Origin: Devosia sp. FJ2-5-3
GTDB lineage: Bacteria; Pseudomonadota; Alphaproteobacteria; Rhizobiales; Devosiaceae
Direction of reading: 5' to 3'
Assembly (NCBI RefSeq): GCF_029201545.1
Contig: NZ_CP104007.1
Span: 3,568,501 to 3,632,500, forward strand
Length of the DNA: 64,000 nt
Positions within the stretch are counted from its first letter, which is position 1. The number at the start of each line of letters is the position of its first letter. Below, one piece after another: positions 1 to 9,625 of this stretch. A program made the translations under genes and the position numbers. The notes below the pieces were generated by a model that was not told the origin of the DNA, searched no databases, and worked only from the letters and a program-made list of their open reading frames with translations.

Positions 1-3000
1 ACATTAAGGGCAAGCGGGCCGCCGTTTTCGACATAGGCATGGCGGGTGATATGTCCGAGGCCAATGTCGAGGGCCGGACGCAGATAGATGTCGTCGAACC
101 CGAGGGTGTGGGCCACGCGGCCCGTTGCGGAGACGAATGTCACGGTCTGGTCGGACGACAATTCGTAACGCGCGCCCGGGACGACGAGATGGCGCGTGGC
201 GTCGCCTTGCGAGGCGCCGGCATTGATCGCAGCGGAGAAGCTGGTGTTGTCCAGCTGCGTCTTGACCACCGCCCCCGCCTGGACGCGAACACCGTTGATC
301 TGGCCGCTGGCGCCCAGCTGGGTCGAGAACTGCTCTACCCCGAAGCCGAGGCCGGCCTGGATTTGATTGGCAAGCTCGGCCTGAAGGCCTCCCATCAGCG
401 CGAGGCTGTTGTGGGTGAAGCCTTCGGTATGCCCATGGGCACCTTGCCGGGTTCGGCTGGCGTCGAGACTGCCCCAGGCGCATTGGCCCTCGGCATCGAA
501 CCGATTTGGCCCATCCGCCTGCTTGCAGCTCATCATGGCATTGGTGAAGTGCTGTCCCGAAGCCATAGTCGTGTGCGTAATTGCCGTGAAATCGGCGGGC
601 TCGATGGTGGACAGCGCCTCCGCATAGGGCTCGTCCCCATCAATGGTCATGAGACCCCGCATGACCGCTTCCAGTTCCGGCGCGAGCGGGGCGGACAGGA
701 GCGCGTTGAGGTAGTCGCCCACCGAATTGTCGCTTGTCAGCAAATTGTCGTCGCGGAAGTCCACGGTGTAGCCGAGATTGAGCTGCGAGCCGGTATTGGT
801 GAGCACAAAATCCACCGCGGGCCGATCGACGACGGTGAGGCTGGCGCTGTCGAGCTTGCCGGTGCTGGTCGCAATGATGGACGAATAATTGCCGATGGTG
901 CCGGCACTGTTGAGGAACTGCACCTCGACGACGCCGGCGAGCCTCGCCGCCCCGGCAAAGTCGAGGCGATCGGAGAGCTTGATATTCCCCTGGCTGGCGA
1001 GGTCGATGTCGACGGCATATTTGCCGGTGGCCGTCTGCTCGAAACCGCCGGAGACGGACGTCGTCATGATAATCCCCGCGCCGCCGGGCGAGATTGTGCC
1101 ATTATTGACGATGCTGCCCTTAGCCATGGAGAGGGTCTGGCCGGTGGCGAGAAGGCCGTGGGTGTCGTTGACCAGCCGGCCCAGCGTTTCATTGAGCGCG
1201 ATATTGCCGGTGATAACGCCCGAATTGGTCAAGGCAAGTGTCGGCCGGACGTCTGGAACACCGGGACTGGGCGCCTTGGCCGTGCGCTTGGGGTCGGCCG
1301 CGACGTAGATGGCATAGCCGCCATTGACGCCATCGGCGGTGGATAGGGTGCCGTGGTTCTCGATAGTGTTGTTGGCGCCGCCCACCAGCATCAGTCCGAT
1401 GGAGGTATTTTCGAGGCTGGCTCCAAGCTGGGTGCGGCCCGCCTGGATGGATGAATTTTCCGCCAGATAAACCGAAATATCCCCGCCCGCCTTGGGGCCG
1501 GTGCTCTTGGCCAGCACGCCGATTGTGGATGCAGGTGCGCCCGTCTCTCCCTTGGCGATAACCCCGGCATTCACCTCGCCGGCGATCTCGATATCGACTT
1601 CGCCGCCTGTCCCCGAGCCGCTGTCGCTCTGGGCGAAAATGCCGGTCGAGAAATTGCCCGACGTCCGGATGGAGCCATCAACGACAATGGTGATCGGGCC
1701 GCCCTCGCCCTCGTCTCCGGCAGTGCCCGAATAGAATATCGAGCCATTGCCGGCCGCGCCGCCGCCGCCGCCGATGGACTGCGCAAAAATGCCGTTCGAC
1801 TTGAGGCCAGTCGTCACGATGGAGCCATCGAGGGCTATGTTGACTTCGTCGCCGGAGCCACCGCCGCCACCATTCTGGGTGAAGGACAGGATGCCGAGCC
1901 CCGCCCAGGCATTGCCGGCCTTGGCAATGGAGCCGGCGATGCCGCCGCCGCCACCGATGGATTGGGCAATGATGGCGTCGGCGCCTGCTCCATGGGTAGT
2001 GAGCACGGCGTCGTCGGTGATCTTGAGCGTGACCGTACCGCCATTGCCGCCGTCGCCACCGCCGCCGCCGATGCCGATCTTGCCAGTGGGGCCCTGGTCG
2101 GCCTCGCCGCCGGCACCGCGGCGACCGGCCGTGCCGCCACCGCCGCCAATCGATTGCGCGATGATGGCGTTGGAAATGAGTTCGTGGGTAGTGATATCCG
2201 CCGAGGTCGAGACATCAACCGCGGCGCCATCGCCATCGGCCCCGCCCGTGCCCCCGACCGCAAGGTTGAGCGATTTGTAGATCGGCGCCTGGTCGAAGAC
2301 ATAAAAGCCGATTCCCATGGGGATCGAAGCGGCCGCGGGCAGGATTTCGCCCCAGCCGAGGTGGCCGTTACCGCCATCGCCGCCCCCGCCGCCGATGGAT
2401 TGGGCATAGATGCCGAGTGCATGAATGCCATGCGTGACGAGTTCGCCGCTATTGTTGACCGTGACCGCCGCTCCGTGCCCGGCGTCGCCGCCATTGCCGC
2501 CAACTGCCGCAGTCAGCGAGAGATTGTTCTTAGCGTTGGGGACGCCTTCGCAAACCTTGGGCACGGTGCATTTTTGGCCGAACATCAAATTGATGGCGTT
2601 GGCGCGGCCACCAATACCGCCGCCCCCGCCGATCGACTGGGCGTAGATGGCATGCGAATTGCCGCCGCTCAGCTCCGTGCTCGACTTGAACCCCGTGGTG
2701 ATGTCGCCCGAATTGGCGATGGTGACAGTGCTGGCGACGTTGCCATTGCCGCCCACACCGCCCACGGATGCGTTGACATTGATCGACTTTGCATCGGCCT
2801 GAGCGATGTTGGTGATGGTCGCCAGACCGGTAATCGAGCCGCCGCCATCACCGCCGCCGCCGCCGATCGACTGGGCGAAGATACCGATGGCGCTGTTGCC
2901 CCTGATGGCGATGTCTTCGGCATTGGTGATTTTGACGGCAGCCGCCGCGCCGCCCGAGCCGCCATTGCCGCCGACGCTGACGCCGACATTGACGGAGGTC

Positions 3001-6000
3001 TGTTCGCCGCTGACGCCCAGCATGGCGGTCAGGGCCAGGCCGCCCTTGCCGCCGCCGCCGCCAATCGACTGAGCCTGGATGCCATGCGCGCCAAAGCCCG
3101 ATGTGGTGAGCACGCCCCCGGCAGCGTTGGAAACGTCCACCGTGCCGGCCTTGGCCCCGGTGCCGCCCTTGCCGCCCACTGTGACGCCGATCTGCGCCGA
3201 ACTGGTGGTGGTGTTCATGACGCTGCCGACGATCGCGGCGCCGCCATTGCCGCCGCCGCCGCCGATCGACTGGGCGAGGATGGCCACGGAATCGGCGCCT
3301 GTCGTGGTTACTTGTCCCTCGTTCTTGAGGTTGACGAGCCCGGCCGTGTTTCCCGCGCCGCCATTGCCGCCAACGGAGACCGATGCCTGGGCGCCGGAGC
3401 CGTTAAGGGTCATATTGCCGGTTACCGCGAGGCCGCCACTGCCGCCACCGCCGCCGATGGACTGCGCCTTGATGCCGAGCGCATTGGCGCCGGAAGTGGA
3501 GATGTCGCCCGAATTGTCGACCCAGACCTGATCGCTGACGCCGCCGCTGCCCCCTGCACCGCCCAGGGCAATGCCGACGCGGGCGGTGGGGATGTCGGTG
3601 GCCACGGACAGGTTTGCGCTGAGGCCCATGCCGCCATCGCCGCCGCCACCCCCAATGGATTGGGCATAAATGCCATGGGCACCATTGCCGAGCGTCACGA
3701 GCCTGCCGTCATTGTCCACTTCGACCGAGTTCGCAGCGCCCCCCGTGCCACCCGATCCGCCGAGGCCGAGCGAGAAATTAAAGCCCTTACTGCCCACGCT
3801 GAGGCTGCCGGCGCCGGCAAAACCGCCGGAACCACCGCCGCCGCCAATGGACTGGGCGAAGATGGCATGCGCGCCATTGCCGGTGAGCGGGGCCGATCTG
3901 GTCGCCGCCTGCCCGGTCTTGATGGTACCCGTATTTGTCACCTCGACGGCGGCGCCGACATTGCCCTCGCCACCCTTGCCGCCCACCGCAACGGCGACGG
4001 CGCCGCTGATATTGGCCACGGAGATACTGTAGCTCGCCGCGACCGCACCGCCGCCCGTGCCACCGCCGCCGCCGATCGACTGCGCCAGCAGGCCATGGGA
4101 GAGATCGCCGATCGTGGCGATGGAGCCACTATTGGTGACGGTGACGTCCTCTGCGGAACCGCCGGTGCCGCCGGTGCCACCGACCGCAGTGGAGATGGTC
4201 AATTGCCCCATGGAGCCGGCAAAGCTGAAGCCACCCTTGCCGCCGCCGCCACCCACAGACTGGGCATAAATGGCGGCCGCGTTCGCGCCCTTGGTCGAAA
4301 GGCCATGAGCGTTGTTGACGCTGACCTTTTCGGCATTGCCGCCGCCCCCGCCCGAGCCACCAATCGCAACGGAAATTCCCACGGGCTGGAGTGCGCCGGC
4401 CGAAACGGCCAGTGAACCGACGCCGCCCCCGCCGCCGATCGATTGGGCAAAGATGGCATTGGCGCCTTCGCCATCGGTGGCGATGGACTTGCCGCTGCCC
4501 GTCGTGACGACGCTGACCGCGGAGCCGTTGCCGCCCGACCCACCCGATCCGCCGACGGCCACACTGACCGGCAGAACGACGCTGGTTGCGACCGTCCGCC
4601 CGCCATCGCCACCTCCGCCGCCGATCGACTGGGCAAAGATGCCGTGGGATTTCTGCCCCTGGGCAAGCAGATTGCCGGCGGACGTGACGGAGACGACGCC
4701 GCCATGGCCACCATTGCCGCCCGAGCCGCCAATGCTGACCAGCCCCGATGAATTGCCGCCATCGCCGCCCCCGCCACCGATGGACTGAGCGTAGATCGCG
4801 GTCGAATCCCTGTCATGCGTGGTGACGGTCTGGCTGTTGGTGACTGTCACCGTGCCGCCGTTGCCGCCAGCGCCCGCAGCGCCGCCAATGCCGACCAAGG
4901 CACCGGTGGAACTGCCATCGCCGCCGCCGCCGCCAACGGACTGGGCGTAGATGCCGTCGCCATTTTCGCCATAGGTGGTGATGTGGCCCGAACCGGAATT
5001 GTTGACGACGACCTTACCCCCATTGCCGCCATGGACACCGCTGGCGCCAAGCGCAACGAGACCGGAGGCCGAGCCGGCATGGCCGCCACCGCCACCGATG
5101 GATTGCACCAGCAGGCCGCGGGCGACGTCGTTCTCGATTTCGATAGTACCGGTGTTGGTGACCTTTACGGTGCCGCCATTGCCGGCGCTGGAGCCGCTGC
5201 TTCCATAGGCGACCAATCCGCTGGCGCTGCCGCCCCGGCCGCCGAAGCCGCCAATCGATTGGGCGAGAATGCCATCGGCCCCGACGCCCTGCGTAACTAT
5301 CCTGCCCGATTGCGAGATTTCGACGGTGTTGCCATCGGCGGCGGGGTCACCACCACCGGACTTCGACCAGAGGCCACTGGCACTGCCGCCGGCGCCGCCA
5401 TTGCCACCGACGCTCTGGGCGAGAATACCGACGGCATCCTCGCCGCGCGTGCTGATCTGCGCCGCCGAGACAATATTGATTGCGCCGCCCATGCCGGCTG
5501 GGCCGCCGTCGCCGGCCTTGCTGCTGATCGCCCCGCTGGCGCGGCCGCCATTGCCACCGCTGCCACCCACGCTCAGCGCGAAGATGCCATAGGAATCGTC
5601 GCCCTGGGTGGTGATCACGCCCGATGCATTTACGGCCACATTTCCGCCTGCTGCAGCGCCGCCGCCATGCCCGCCGCGGGCCGAGAACACCCCTGAATCA
5701 CTGTAGCCATCGGCGCCAAAGCCGCCAATGCTGGCTGCATAGATACCGTAGGCTTCATCGCCCTTGGTGAGGATGGCAAAGGTGCCGGTGCTGACGTTGA
5801 GGACGATGTTGCCCGAGGGCTGGGCATAGCCGCCGGACTGTCCGGAGCTCCTGGGAATTGCGCCGTTGCGGGGCGGCGCATTGAAATTGACGCCGATCTT
5901 GTCGGTGACGGCGATATTGGAAGTGATGTCCTGAACATTAACCGACGGCACCGGGTTTTGCACCGGCTGGTTGGTCTGGGTGACGCCACCCGTCAGGTCG

Positions 6001-6119
6001 CCGCTGCAATTAACCTGCCCATCAGGTCCGGAAACGCAGGCGGCCAGGGCCGGCATGGAAACGCTCGAGGCCAATATCGCCAGCGTGAGCGACAGCACAC
6101 TCCCAGCCCTGAGCACCAT
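1..6119 (-). CDS. Giant repeat-rich autotransporter, C-terminus cut by window edge
   Basis: Reading frame open from the ATG at 6119 to the left edge, about 2040 residues, with no stop. The N-terminus is a clear signal peptide (MVLRAGSVLSLTLAILASS, then SMPALAA). The passenger carries about 22 copies of a GI(F/Y)AQSIGGGGG-type motif spaced 50-80 residues apart between roughly 5730 and 1770; the first copies are degenerate (AASIGG, ALSVGG). Below about 480 the sequence becomes barrel-like: a CAWGSLDASRTRQG stretch, then LRPALDIGLGHITRHAYVENG, typical of the autotransporter beta-domain (type V secretion). The rest of the barrel lies outside the window. An in-frame ATG at 6131 is an alternative start; GGGGATAAGA precedes 6119. 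Long ORFs on the plus strand in the antiparallel frame are mirror images of this repeat. Likely a surface adhesin or structural fibre; substrate unknown. Confidence 0.88.
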   Translation of the reverse strand, partial: MVLRAGSVLSLTLAILASSVSMPALAACVSGPDGQVNCSGDLTGGVTQTNQPVQNPVPSVNVQDITSNIAVTDKIGVNFNAPPRNGAIPRSSGQSGGYAQPSGNIVLNVSTGTFAILTKGDEAYGIYAASIGGFGADGYSDSGVFSARGGHGGGAAAGGNVAVNASGVITTQGDDSYGIFALSVGGSGGNGGRASGAISSKAGDGGPAGMGGAINIVSAAQISTRGEDAVGILAQSVGGNGGAGGSASGLWSKSGGGDPAADGNTVEISQSGRIVTQGVGADGILAQSIGGFGGRGGSASGLVAYGSSGSSAGNGGTVKVTNTGTIEIENDVARGLLVQSIGGGGGHAGSASGLVALGASGVHGGNGGKVVVNNSGSGHITTYGENGDGIYAQSVGGGGGDGSSTGALVGIGGAAGAGGNGGTVTVTNSQTVTTHDRDSTAIYAQSIGGGGGDGGNSSGLVSIGGSGGNGGHGGVVSVTSAGNLLAQGQKSHGIFAQSIGGGGGDGGRTVATSVVLPVSVAVGGSGGSGGNGSAVSVVTTGSGKSIATDGEGANAIFAQSIGGGGGVGSLAVSAGALQPVGISVAIGGSGGGGGNAEKVSVNNAHGLSTKGANAAAIYAQSVGGGGGKGGFSFAGSMGQLTISTAVGGTGGTGGSAEDVTVTNSGSIATIGDLSHGLLAQSIGGGGGTGGGAVAASYSISVANISGAVAVAVGGKGGEGNVGAAVEVTNTGTIKTGQAATRSAPLTGNGAHAIFAQSIGGGGGSGGFAGAGSLSVGSKGFNFSLGLGGSGGTGGAANSVEVDNDGRLVTLGNGAHGIYAQSIGGGGGDGGMGLSANLSVATDIPTARVGIALGGAGGSGGVSDQVWVDNSGDISTSGANALGIKAQSIGGGGGSGGLAVTGNMTLNGSGAQASVSVGGNGGAGNTAGLVNLKNEGQVTTTGADSVAILAQSIGGGGGNGGAAIVGSVMNTTTSSAQIGVTVGGKGGTGAKAGTVDVSNAAGGVLTTSGFGAHGIQAQSIGGGGGKGGLALTAMLGVSGEQTSVNVGVSVGGNGGSGGAAAAVKITNAEDIAIRGNSAIGIFAQSIGGGGGDGGGSITGLATITNIAQADAKSINVNASVGGVGGNGNVASTVTIANSGDITTGFKSSTELSGGNSHAIYAQSIGGGGGIGGRANAINLMFGQKCTVPKVCEGVPNAKNNLSLTAAVGGNGGDAGHGAAVTVNNSGELVTHGIHALGIYAQSIGGGGGDGGNGHLGWGEILPAAASIPMGIGFYVFDQAPIYKSLNLAVGGTGGADGDGAAVDVSTSADITTHELISNAIIAQSIGGGGGTAGRRGAGGEADQGPTGKIGIGGGGGDGGNGGTVTLKITDDAVLTTHGAGADAIIAQSIGGGGGIAGSIAKAGNAWAGLGILSFTQNGGGGGSGDEVNIALDGSIVTTGLKSNGIFAQSIGGGGGAAGNGSIFYSGTAGDEGEGGPITIVVDGSIRTSGNFSTGIFAQSDSGSGTGGEVDIEIAGEVNAGVIAKGETGAPASTIGVLAKSTGPKAGGDISVYLAENSSIQAGRTQLGASLENTSIGLMLVGGANNTIENHGTLSTADGVNGGYAIYVAADPKRTAKAPSPGVPDVRPTLALTNSGVITGNIALNETLGRLVNDTHGLLATGQTLSMAKGSIVNNGTISPGGAGIIMTTSVSGGFEQTATGKYAVDIDLASQGNIKLSDRLDFAGAARLAGVVEVQFLNSAGTIGNYSSIIATSTGKLDSASLTVVDRPAVDFVLTNTGSQLNLGYTVDFRDDNLLTSDNSVGDYLNALLSAPLAPELEAVMRGLMTIDGDEPYAEALSTIEPADFTAITHTTMASGQHFTNAMMSCKQADGPNRFDAEGQCAWGSLDASRTRQGAHGHTEGFTHNSLALMGGLQAELANQIQAGLGFGVEQFSTQLGASGQINGVRVQAGAVVKTQLDNTSFSAAINAGASQGDATRHLVVPGARYELSSDQTVTFVSATGRVAHTLGFDDIYLRPALDIGLGHITRHAYVENGGPLALN

Positions 6120-6163
6120 TCTTATCCCCATCCCCAAAAAGTGAACCCTAGGGGGCGGAGTGC

Positions 6164-6179
6164 TTAACGTTCCGTTAAC
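6164..6179 (-). promoter_or_regulatory. Perfect CtrA-type box upstream of the autotransporter
   Basis: Reads TTAA-CGTTCCG-TTAAC on the plus strand, an exact match to the alphaproteobacterial CtrA consensus TTAA-N7-TTAAC. It lies 45-60 nt upstream of the autotransporter start in the 106-nt gap after nanK. It sits inside a larger inverted repeat (GAGTGC at one end, GCACTC at the other). Position suits activation or repression of the autotransporter promoter. Confidence 0.7.
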
Positions 6180-6225
6180 CGAGCACTCGGGGGAGGTGAG
6201 CTATTTTTCTCTTGGCATCAGTGAT

Positions 6226-7101
6226 TTATCGAAAGGGCGCCTCGCGCCCCGCCTGCTGCGCCATCAGAAGGGCACCGATGAGCCCGCTATCATGGCCAAG
6301 GGTTGCCGCGACAAGCGCGGGCTGGAAAAGATCGGGCTCCTGACTGAGGTGGGTCGCGACGCGAGCGAGATAGCCAGGAGCGAGGCCGATGCTGCCGCCG
6401 ATGGCGACGCGGTCGAGGCCAAGGATCGTCGTGAGATCGGCAATCAGCGTCGCAACGGCGCGGGCGGAGCGATCGATGATGGCGTCATGGGCGCCGCTCT
6501 CGAACACGGCGCGGGCATCGGGAAGGTTTGCAGCGGCGGCAATGCCCCGACCACCGGCAACGCTTTCGACCGTGCCGAAACGACCGGAGCCGCAGATTGT
6601 TTCGCCCAGCGGCGAGGAGACGAAGCCGACGTGACCGGCAAGGCCATTGGCGCTTTCAATCAGCCGGCCGCCGAGCACGAGGCCGCCGCCAATGCCGGTG
6701 GACACAGTAAGATAGGCGAAATTGAAGGTGCCCTGCCCTGCCCCCAATTGCGCCTCGGCCCAGGCGGCAGCGGCGGCGTCATTGACGGCCTTGGTGCGCG
6801 CGCCGAAACGAGCGGCGAGTTCTGCGCCGAGCGGCGCAGCACTTATGGCGCTCAGGGTCGTTTTGTTGACGGCGTGCCAATTGCCTTCGCGATCGACGCG
6901 ACCGGCGACAGCGACGCCGAGAGGTTCGCCGTGTCTGTAGCCGGCCTCGGCGAGCAGGGTTTCGATGGCGGTCAGCTGGTCGGCCAGCGCAGCACCTGCG
7001 TCGGTGGGCTGCTGCAGGCGGCGGGTGACGACGCCGTTCTCGATCTGGGCGACGGCGGTCTTGGTGCCGCCGAGATCGACGGAAAAGCCATCAAGGCTCA
7101 T
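6226..7101 (-). CDS. nanK: ROK-family kinase, N-acetylmannosamine kinase
   Basis: 291 residues. The N-terminal phosphate-binding motif DLGGTKT and the ROK core GIGGGLVLGGRLIESANG are present. Expected to phosphorylate ManNAc at C6 with ATP in the cytoplasm, the step before NanE. The usual ROK zinc motif (CxCGxxGCxE) is degenerate here: TICGSGRFGTVES keeps one cysteine. The ATG overlaps the nanE stop by 4 bp (ATGA), so the two are translationally coupled. It is the last gene of the sialic acid operon. The ROK family also contains sugar kinases for glucose and GlcNAc; adjacency to nanE and nanA supports the ManNAc assignment. Confidence 0.85.
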   Translation of the reverse strand: MSLDGFSVDLGGTKTAVAQIENGVVTRRLQQPTDAGAALADQLTAIETLLAEAGYRHGEPLGVAVAGRVDREGNWHAVNKTTLSAISAAPLGAELAARFGARTKAVNDAAAAAWAEAQLGAGQGTFNFAYLTVSTGIGGGLVLGGRLIESANGLAGHVGFVSSPLGETICGSGRFGTVESVAGGRGIAAAANLPDARAVFESGAHDAIIDRSARAVATLIADLTTILGLDRVAIGGSIGLAPGYLARVATHLSQEPDLFQPALVAATLGHDSGLIGALLMAQQAGREAPFR

Positions 7102-7772
7102 TTTGTGCCCCGGATTGCATCGGCGAACCAGGAGGTGACGTGCTCGAGCCGGGTCAGCGCGCTGCCGACCGTGACGGCATCCGCGCCGGCGGCCATGGCG
7201 GCGGCAGCGAGCTCTGGGGTGTTGAGCCGGCCTTCGGCCATGACGAAACCGCCCAGGGCCTTAAAACCGCGGATCAGCTCGAAATCGGGGCCAACATTGA
7301 GCCCTTCGGTTTCGGCGGTGTAGCCGGACATGGTGGTGCCCAGGATTTGCGCGCCCGAGGCGAAGGCGATGCGGCCGTCTTCCAGCGTGGAGCTGTCGGC
7401 CATGGCGATCTTGCCGGCGCCGAGAATGGCTTTCAGAATGTCCTCGCGGCTGTCCGGGCGCGGCCGGTTGGTCGCATCATAGGCGATGATGTCGGCACCG
7501 GCATCGGCCAGCGCCAGAGCCTCGGCGATGCGGACAGTGATGCGGACCGGCGTATCGTCGAGGTCGGATTTGACGATGCCGATGATCGGGACGTTCACAT
7601 GCGGGCGCGTGGCGCGGAGATTGTCGACGCCTTCGATACGGAGGGCAACTGCACCGCCGGCGACGCAGGCCTGGGCCATGGCCGCGACGATCTCGGGGCG
7701 ATCCATCGGACCGTCATCGACGGGCTGGCACGAGGCCACGAGGCCTCCACGGATGCGGCTGAGAATGTCCAC
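7098..7772 (-). CDS. nanE: N-acetylmannosamine-6-phosphate 2-epimerase
   Basis: 224 residues, GTG start. Converts ManNAc-6-P to GlcNAc-6-P, feeding amino-sugar catabolism. Family landmarks run in order: GGLVASCQPV near the N-terminus, AVALRIEGVDNLRATR, VPIIGIVKSDLDDTPVRIT, ADIIAYDATNRPRP, and C-terminal AEGRLNTPELA and AVTVGSALTRLEH. All align by eye with E. coli NanE at normal length. It overlaps nanK by 4 bp and follows nanA after 69 nt. Very secure assignment. Confidence 0.95.
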   Translation of the reverse strand: MDILSRIRGGLVASCQPVDDGPMDRPEIVAAMAQACVAGGAVALRIEGVDNLRATRPHVNVPIIGIVKSDLDDTPVRITVRIAEALALADAGADIIAYDATNRPRPDSREDILKAILGAGKIAMADSSTLEDGRIAFASGAQILGTTMSGYTAETEGLNVGPDFELIRGFKALGGFVMAEGRLNTPELAAAAMAAGADAVTVGSALTRLEHVTSWFADAIRGTK

Positions 7773-7841
7773 GCTGAAAACGCCTTTGTCTGGAAAGAGT
7801 GCCGGCAGCGACCGCAGTCTCTGCCGGAATCGGTCGGGAGC

Positions 7842-8765
7842 TTACGCGCCCAGGCCCAAATCGCGCACGATCTTTTCGACCTTGGCGGTGGCCTCGGCAT
7901 CAAGGGTCTTGAGCGGAGCGGTCATGGTCGCCGAGCTGATGATGCCACGGGCAACCATGGCTGTCTTGAAGGCCCCCACGCCGGCGGCATCGCCGGAGCG
8001 GCCGGTCGGCTGGAAGACGATCTCGAAGAGCTCGTTGATGAATTTCTGCTCCTTGACGGCGGTGACGTAGTCACCGGCCTTGGCAGCATCCCAGAGACGG
8101 ACATAGGCGGCAGCCTCGACGTTGGCGGCACCGGGAACGGCACCGTCAGCGCCGATCAGCGCCATGGCGTCGACGATCATCTCGTGGCCGGTGAACAGAA
8201 CCAGCGGCTTGCCGGCGGCTTCGTTCATGGCGATGAGGCGGCGGAAGCTGACGTCGTCGCCCGAGGAGTCCTTGACGCCGGCGATGACGCCTTCCTTGCC
8301 CAGCTGGACCAGCAGGCCCGGGGAGAGCTTCTTGTGGACGCGAACCGGAATGTCATAGGCAAAGAGCGGCACCGAAATGCCGGCGGCAATTGCGCGGAAA
8401 TGATCGGCCACTTCGGCTTCATCGTTGATCGTATACATCGGGGCCGTGGTGACGATGCTGTCGGCGCCGGCCTCGATCATCTTCCTGGCGGTGCGGATGA
8501 CGCTCTGCGAAGAGACTTCCATGGCGCCGGCGATCACCGGCACGCGGCCGGCGTTGGCCTTGACGATGCATTCGACGACGGCGACGCGATCTTCCTCGGA
8601 GAGGTAGCAGACCTGGCCGGTGGAGCCGAGGGCGAAGAGGCCATGCACGCCCGAGGCGATGAGGTGCTCGACCAGCTTGGTGAGATCACCGAAATTCACC
8701 GTGCCATCGGTATTGATCGGGGTGACAACGGGCGGGACGATGCCGTGATAGATATGCTTGGACAT
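7842..8765 (-). CDS. nanA: N-acetylneuraminate lyase (DHDPS superfamily)
   Basis: 307 residues, a (beta/alpha)8 class I aldolase. The Schiff-base lysine is Lys165 in GVKDSSGD and the catalytic tyrosine is Tyr137 in AYDIP, the same numbers as in E. coli NanA (Tyr137/Lys165). The carboxylate-binding loop is LGSTGQ at residues 47-51. Cleaves sialic acid to ManNAc and pyruvate. The surrounding transporter, nanE and nanK make the lyase role much more likely than dihydrodipicolinate synthase. The strand after the tyrosine reads VRVHKK, unlike textbook NanA, so a modified sialic acid or another 2-keto sugar acid remains possible. Confidence 0.85.
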   Translation of the reverse strand: MSKHIYHGIVPPVVTPINTDGTVNFGDLTKLVEHLIASGVHGLFALGSTGQVCYLSEEDRVAVVECIVKANAGRVPVIAGAMEVSSQSVIRTARKMIEAGADSIVTTAPMYTINDEAEVADHFRAIAAGISVPLFAYDIPVRVHKKLSPGLLVQLGKEGVIAGVKDSSGDDVSFRRLIAMNEAAGKPLVLFTGHEMIVDAMALIGADGAVPGAANVEAAAYVRLWDAAKAGDYVTAVKEQKFINELFEIVFQPTGRSGDAAGVGAFKTAMVARGIISSATMTAPLKTLDAEATAKVEKIVRDLGLGA

Positions 8766-8803
8766 TGAAGTTCCGGTAGCAGGAGGGAGAGGGGGAAGAG
8801 GGT

Positions 8804-9625
8804 TCAGGCCGCGCCCGCGTGCAGCAGGCTCGGCGCCGCTGCCAGCAGGGTTCGGGTATAATCCTGTGAGGGCGAGCCCAGCACCTGTGCGCCGGGACCG
8901 AATTCGATGACCTTGCCGCGATGCATGACGGCGATATCGTCAGATATGTGCCGCACGGTCTGGATGTCGTGGGAAATGAACACCATGCCCAGGTCGAGTT
9001 CGCGCTTGAGATCCTGCAGAAGATTGAGGATCTGGGCGCGCACGGAGACGTCGAGGGCGGAGGTGGGTTCGTCGGCGACGATGACCTGCGGCTCGAGCGT
9101 CAGCGCACGGGCAATGGCGACGCGCTGGCGCTGGCCGCCGGACAATTGGGCCGGAATGGCGTCGAGTACCGATTGCGGCAGGCCGACGAGATTGACCAGC
9201 TCGGACACGCGGGCGCGGCGGCTCTGAGCGTCGCCAATGCCGTGGACATTGAGCGGATCGGTCAGGGCATCGCGCACCAGCATGCGGGCATTGAGTGCGG
9301 TAGCCGGATCCTGGAAGACCACGGAGACGACGCGTCCGATCCGCTTGCGGGTGGCAGCGTCGAACTTCTTGACCTCTTCGCCGCCGAAGAAAATCTGACC
9401 TTCGCTGGGAGCCAGGAGCCCGATCAGCACTTTTGCGGCCGTCGACTTGCCCGAACCGGATTCGCCGACCACGCCCAGCGTGCGGCCACGGTGCACGGCG
9501 AGGGACACAGTGTCCAGCGCGCGCAGGGCGACGGGTTTCAGCAGCGAGGAGCGGATGCGGAAGTCGACGCAGACATCCCGCAACTCGATCAGAGCCTCGG
9601 GGCTTTTCCTGGTGTTCGCGTTCAT
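8804..9625 (-). CDS. Oligopeptide-type ABC transporter ATPase (SatD/DppF-like)
   Basis: 273 residues. Walker A GESGSGKST, signature LSGGQRQRVAIARAL, Walker B VIVADEPTSALD and switch HDIQTVRH are all intact. Second ATPase of the peptide/nickel-type importer. The start overlaps the stop of the upstream fused gene (ATGA at 9622-9625). Placed between the importer and nanA, it most likely energises sialic acid uptake, comparable to the SatABCD system described in Haemophilus ducreyi. Confidence 0.9.
   Translation of the reverse strand: MNANTRKSPEALIELRDVCVDFRIRSSLLKPVALRALDTVSLAVHRGRTLGVVGESGSGKSTAAKVLIGLLAPSEGQIFFGGEEVKKFDAATRKRIGRVVSVVFQDPATALNARMLVRDALTDPLNVHGIGDAQSRRARVSELVNLVGLPQSVLDAIPAQLSGGQRQRVAIARALTLEPQVIVADEPTSALDVSVRAQILNLLQDLKRELDLGMVFISHDIQTVRHISDDIAVMHRGKVIEFGPGAQVLGSPSQDYTRTLLAAAPSLLHAGAA

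Noticed and set aside
39..1346. 435-codon plus-strand ORF
   Set aside because: Codon-aligned complement of the autotransporter C-terminal region; the minus strand reads a proper beta-barrel.
1962..4415. 817-codon plus-strand ORF rich in Ala/Asp/Arg repeats
   Set aside because: It is the antiparallel mirror of the autotransporter repeats. No ribosome-binding site or family features; the minus-strand frame has the signal peptide, AQSIGGGG motif and barrel.
1770..5760. Periodic repeats that could suggest a CRISPR array
   Set aside because: Unit spacing is 150-240 bp, variable, and in frame with an exported repeat protein; no cas genes.
7140..8768. 542-codon plus-strand ORF opposite nanE and nanA
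   Set aside because: Antisense shadow of two well-recognised enzymes; composition is His/Gly/Asp-rich noise.
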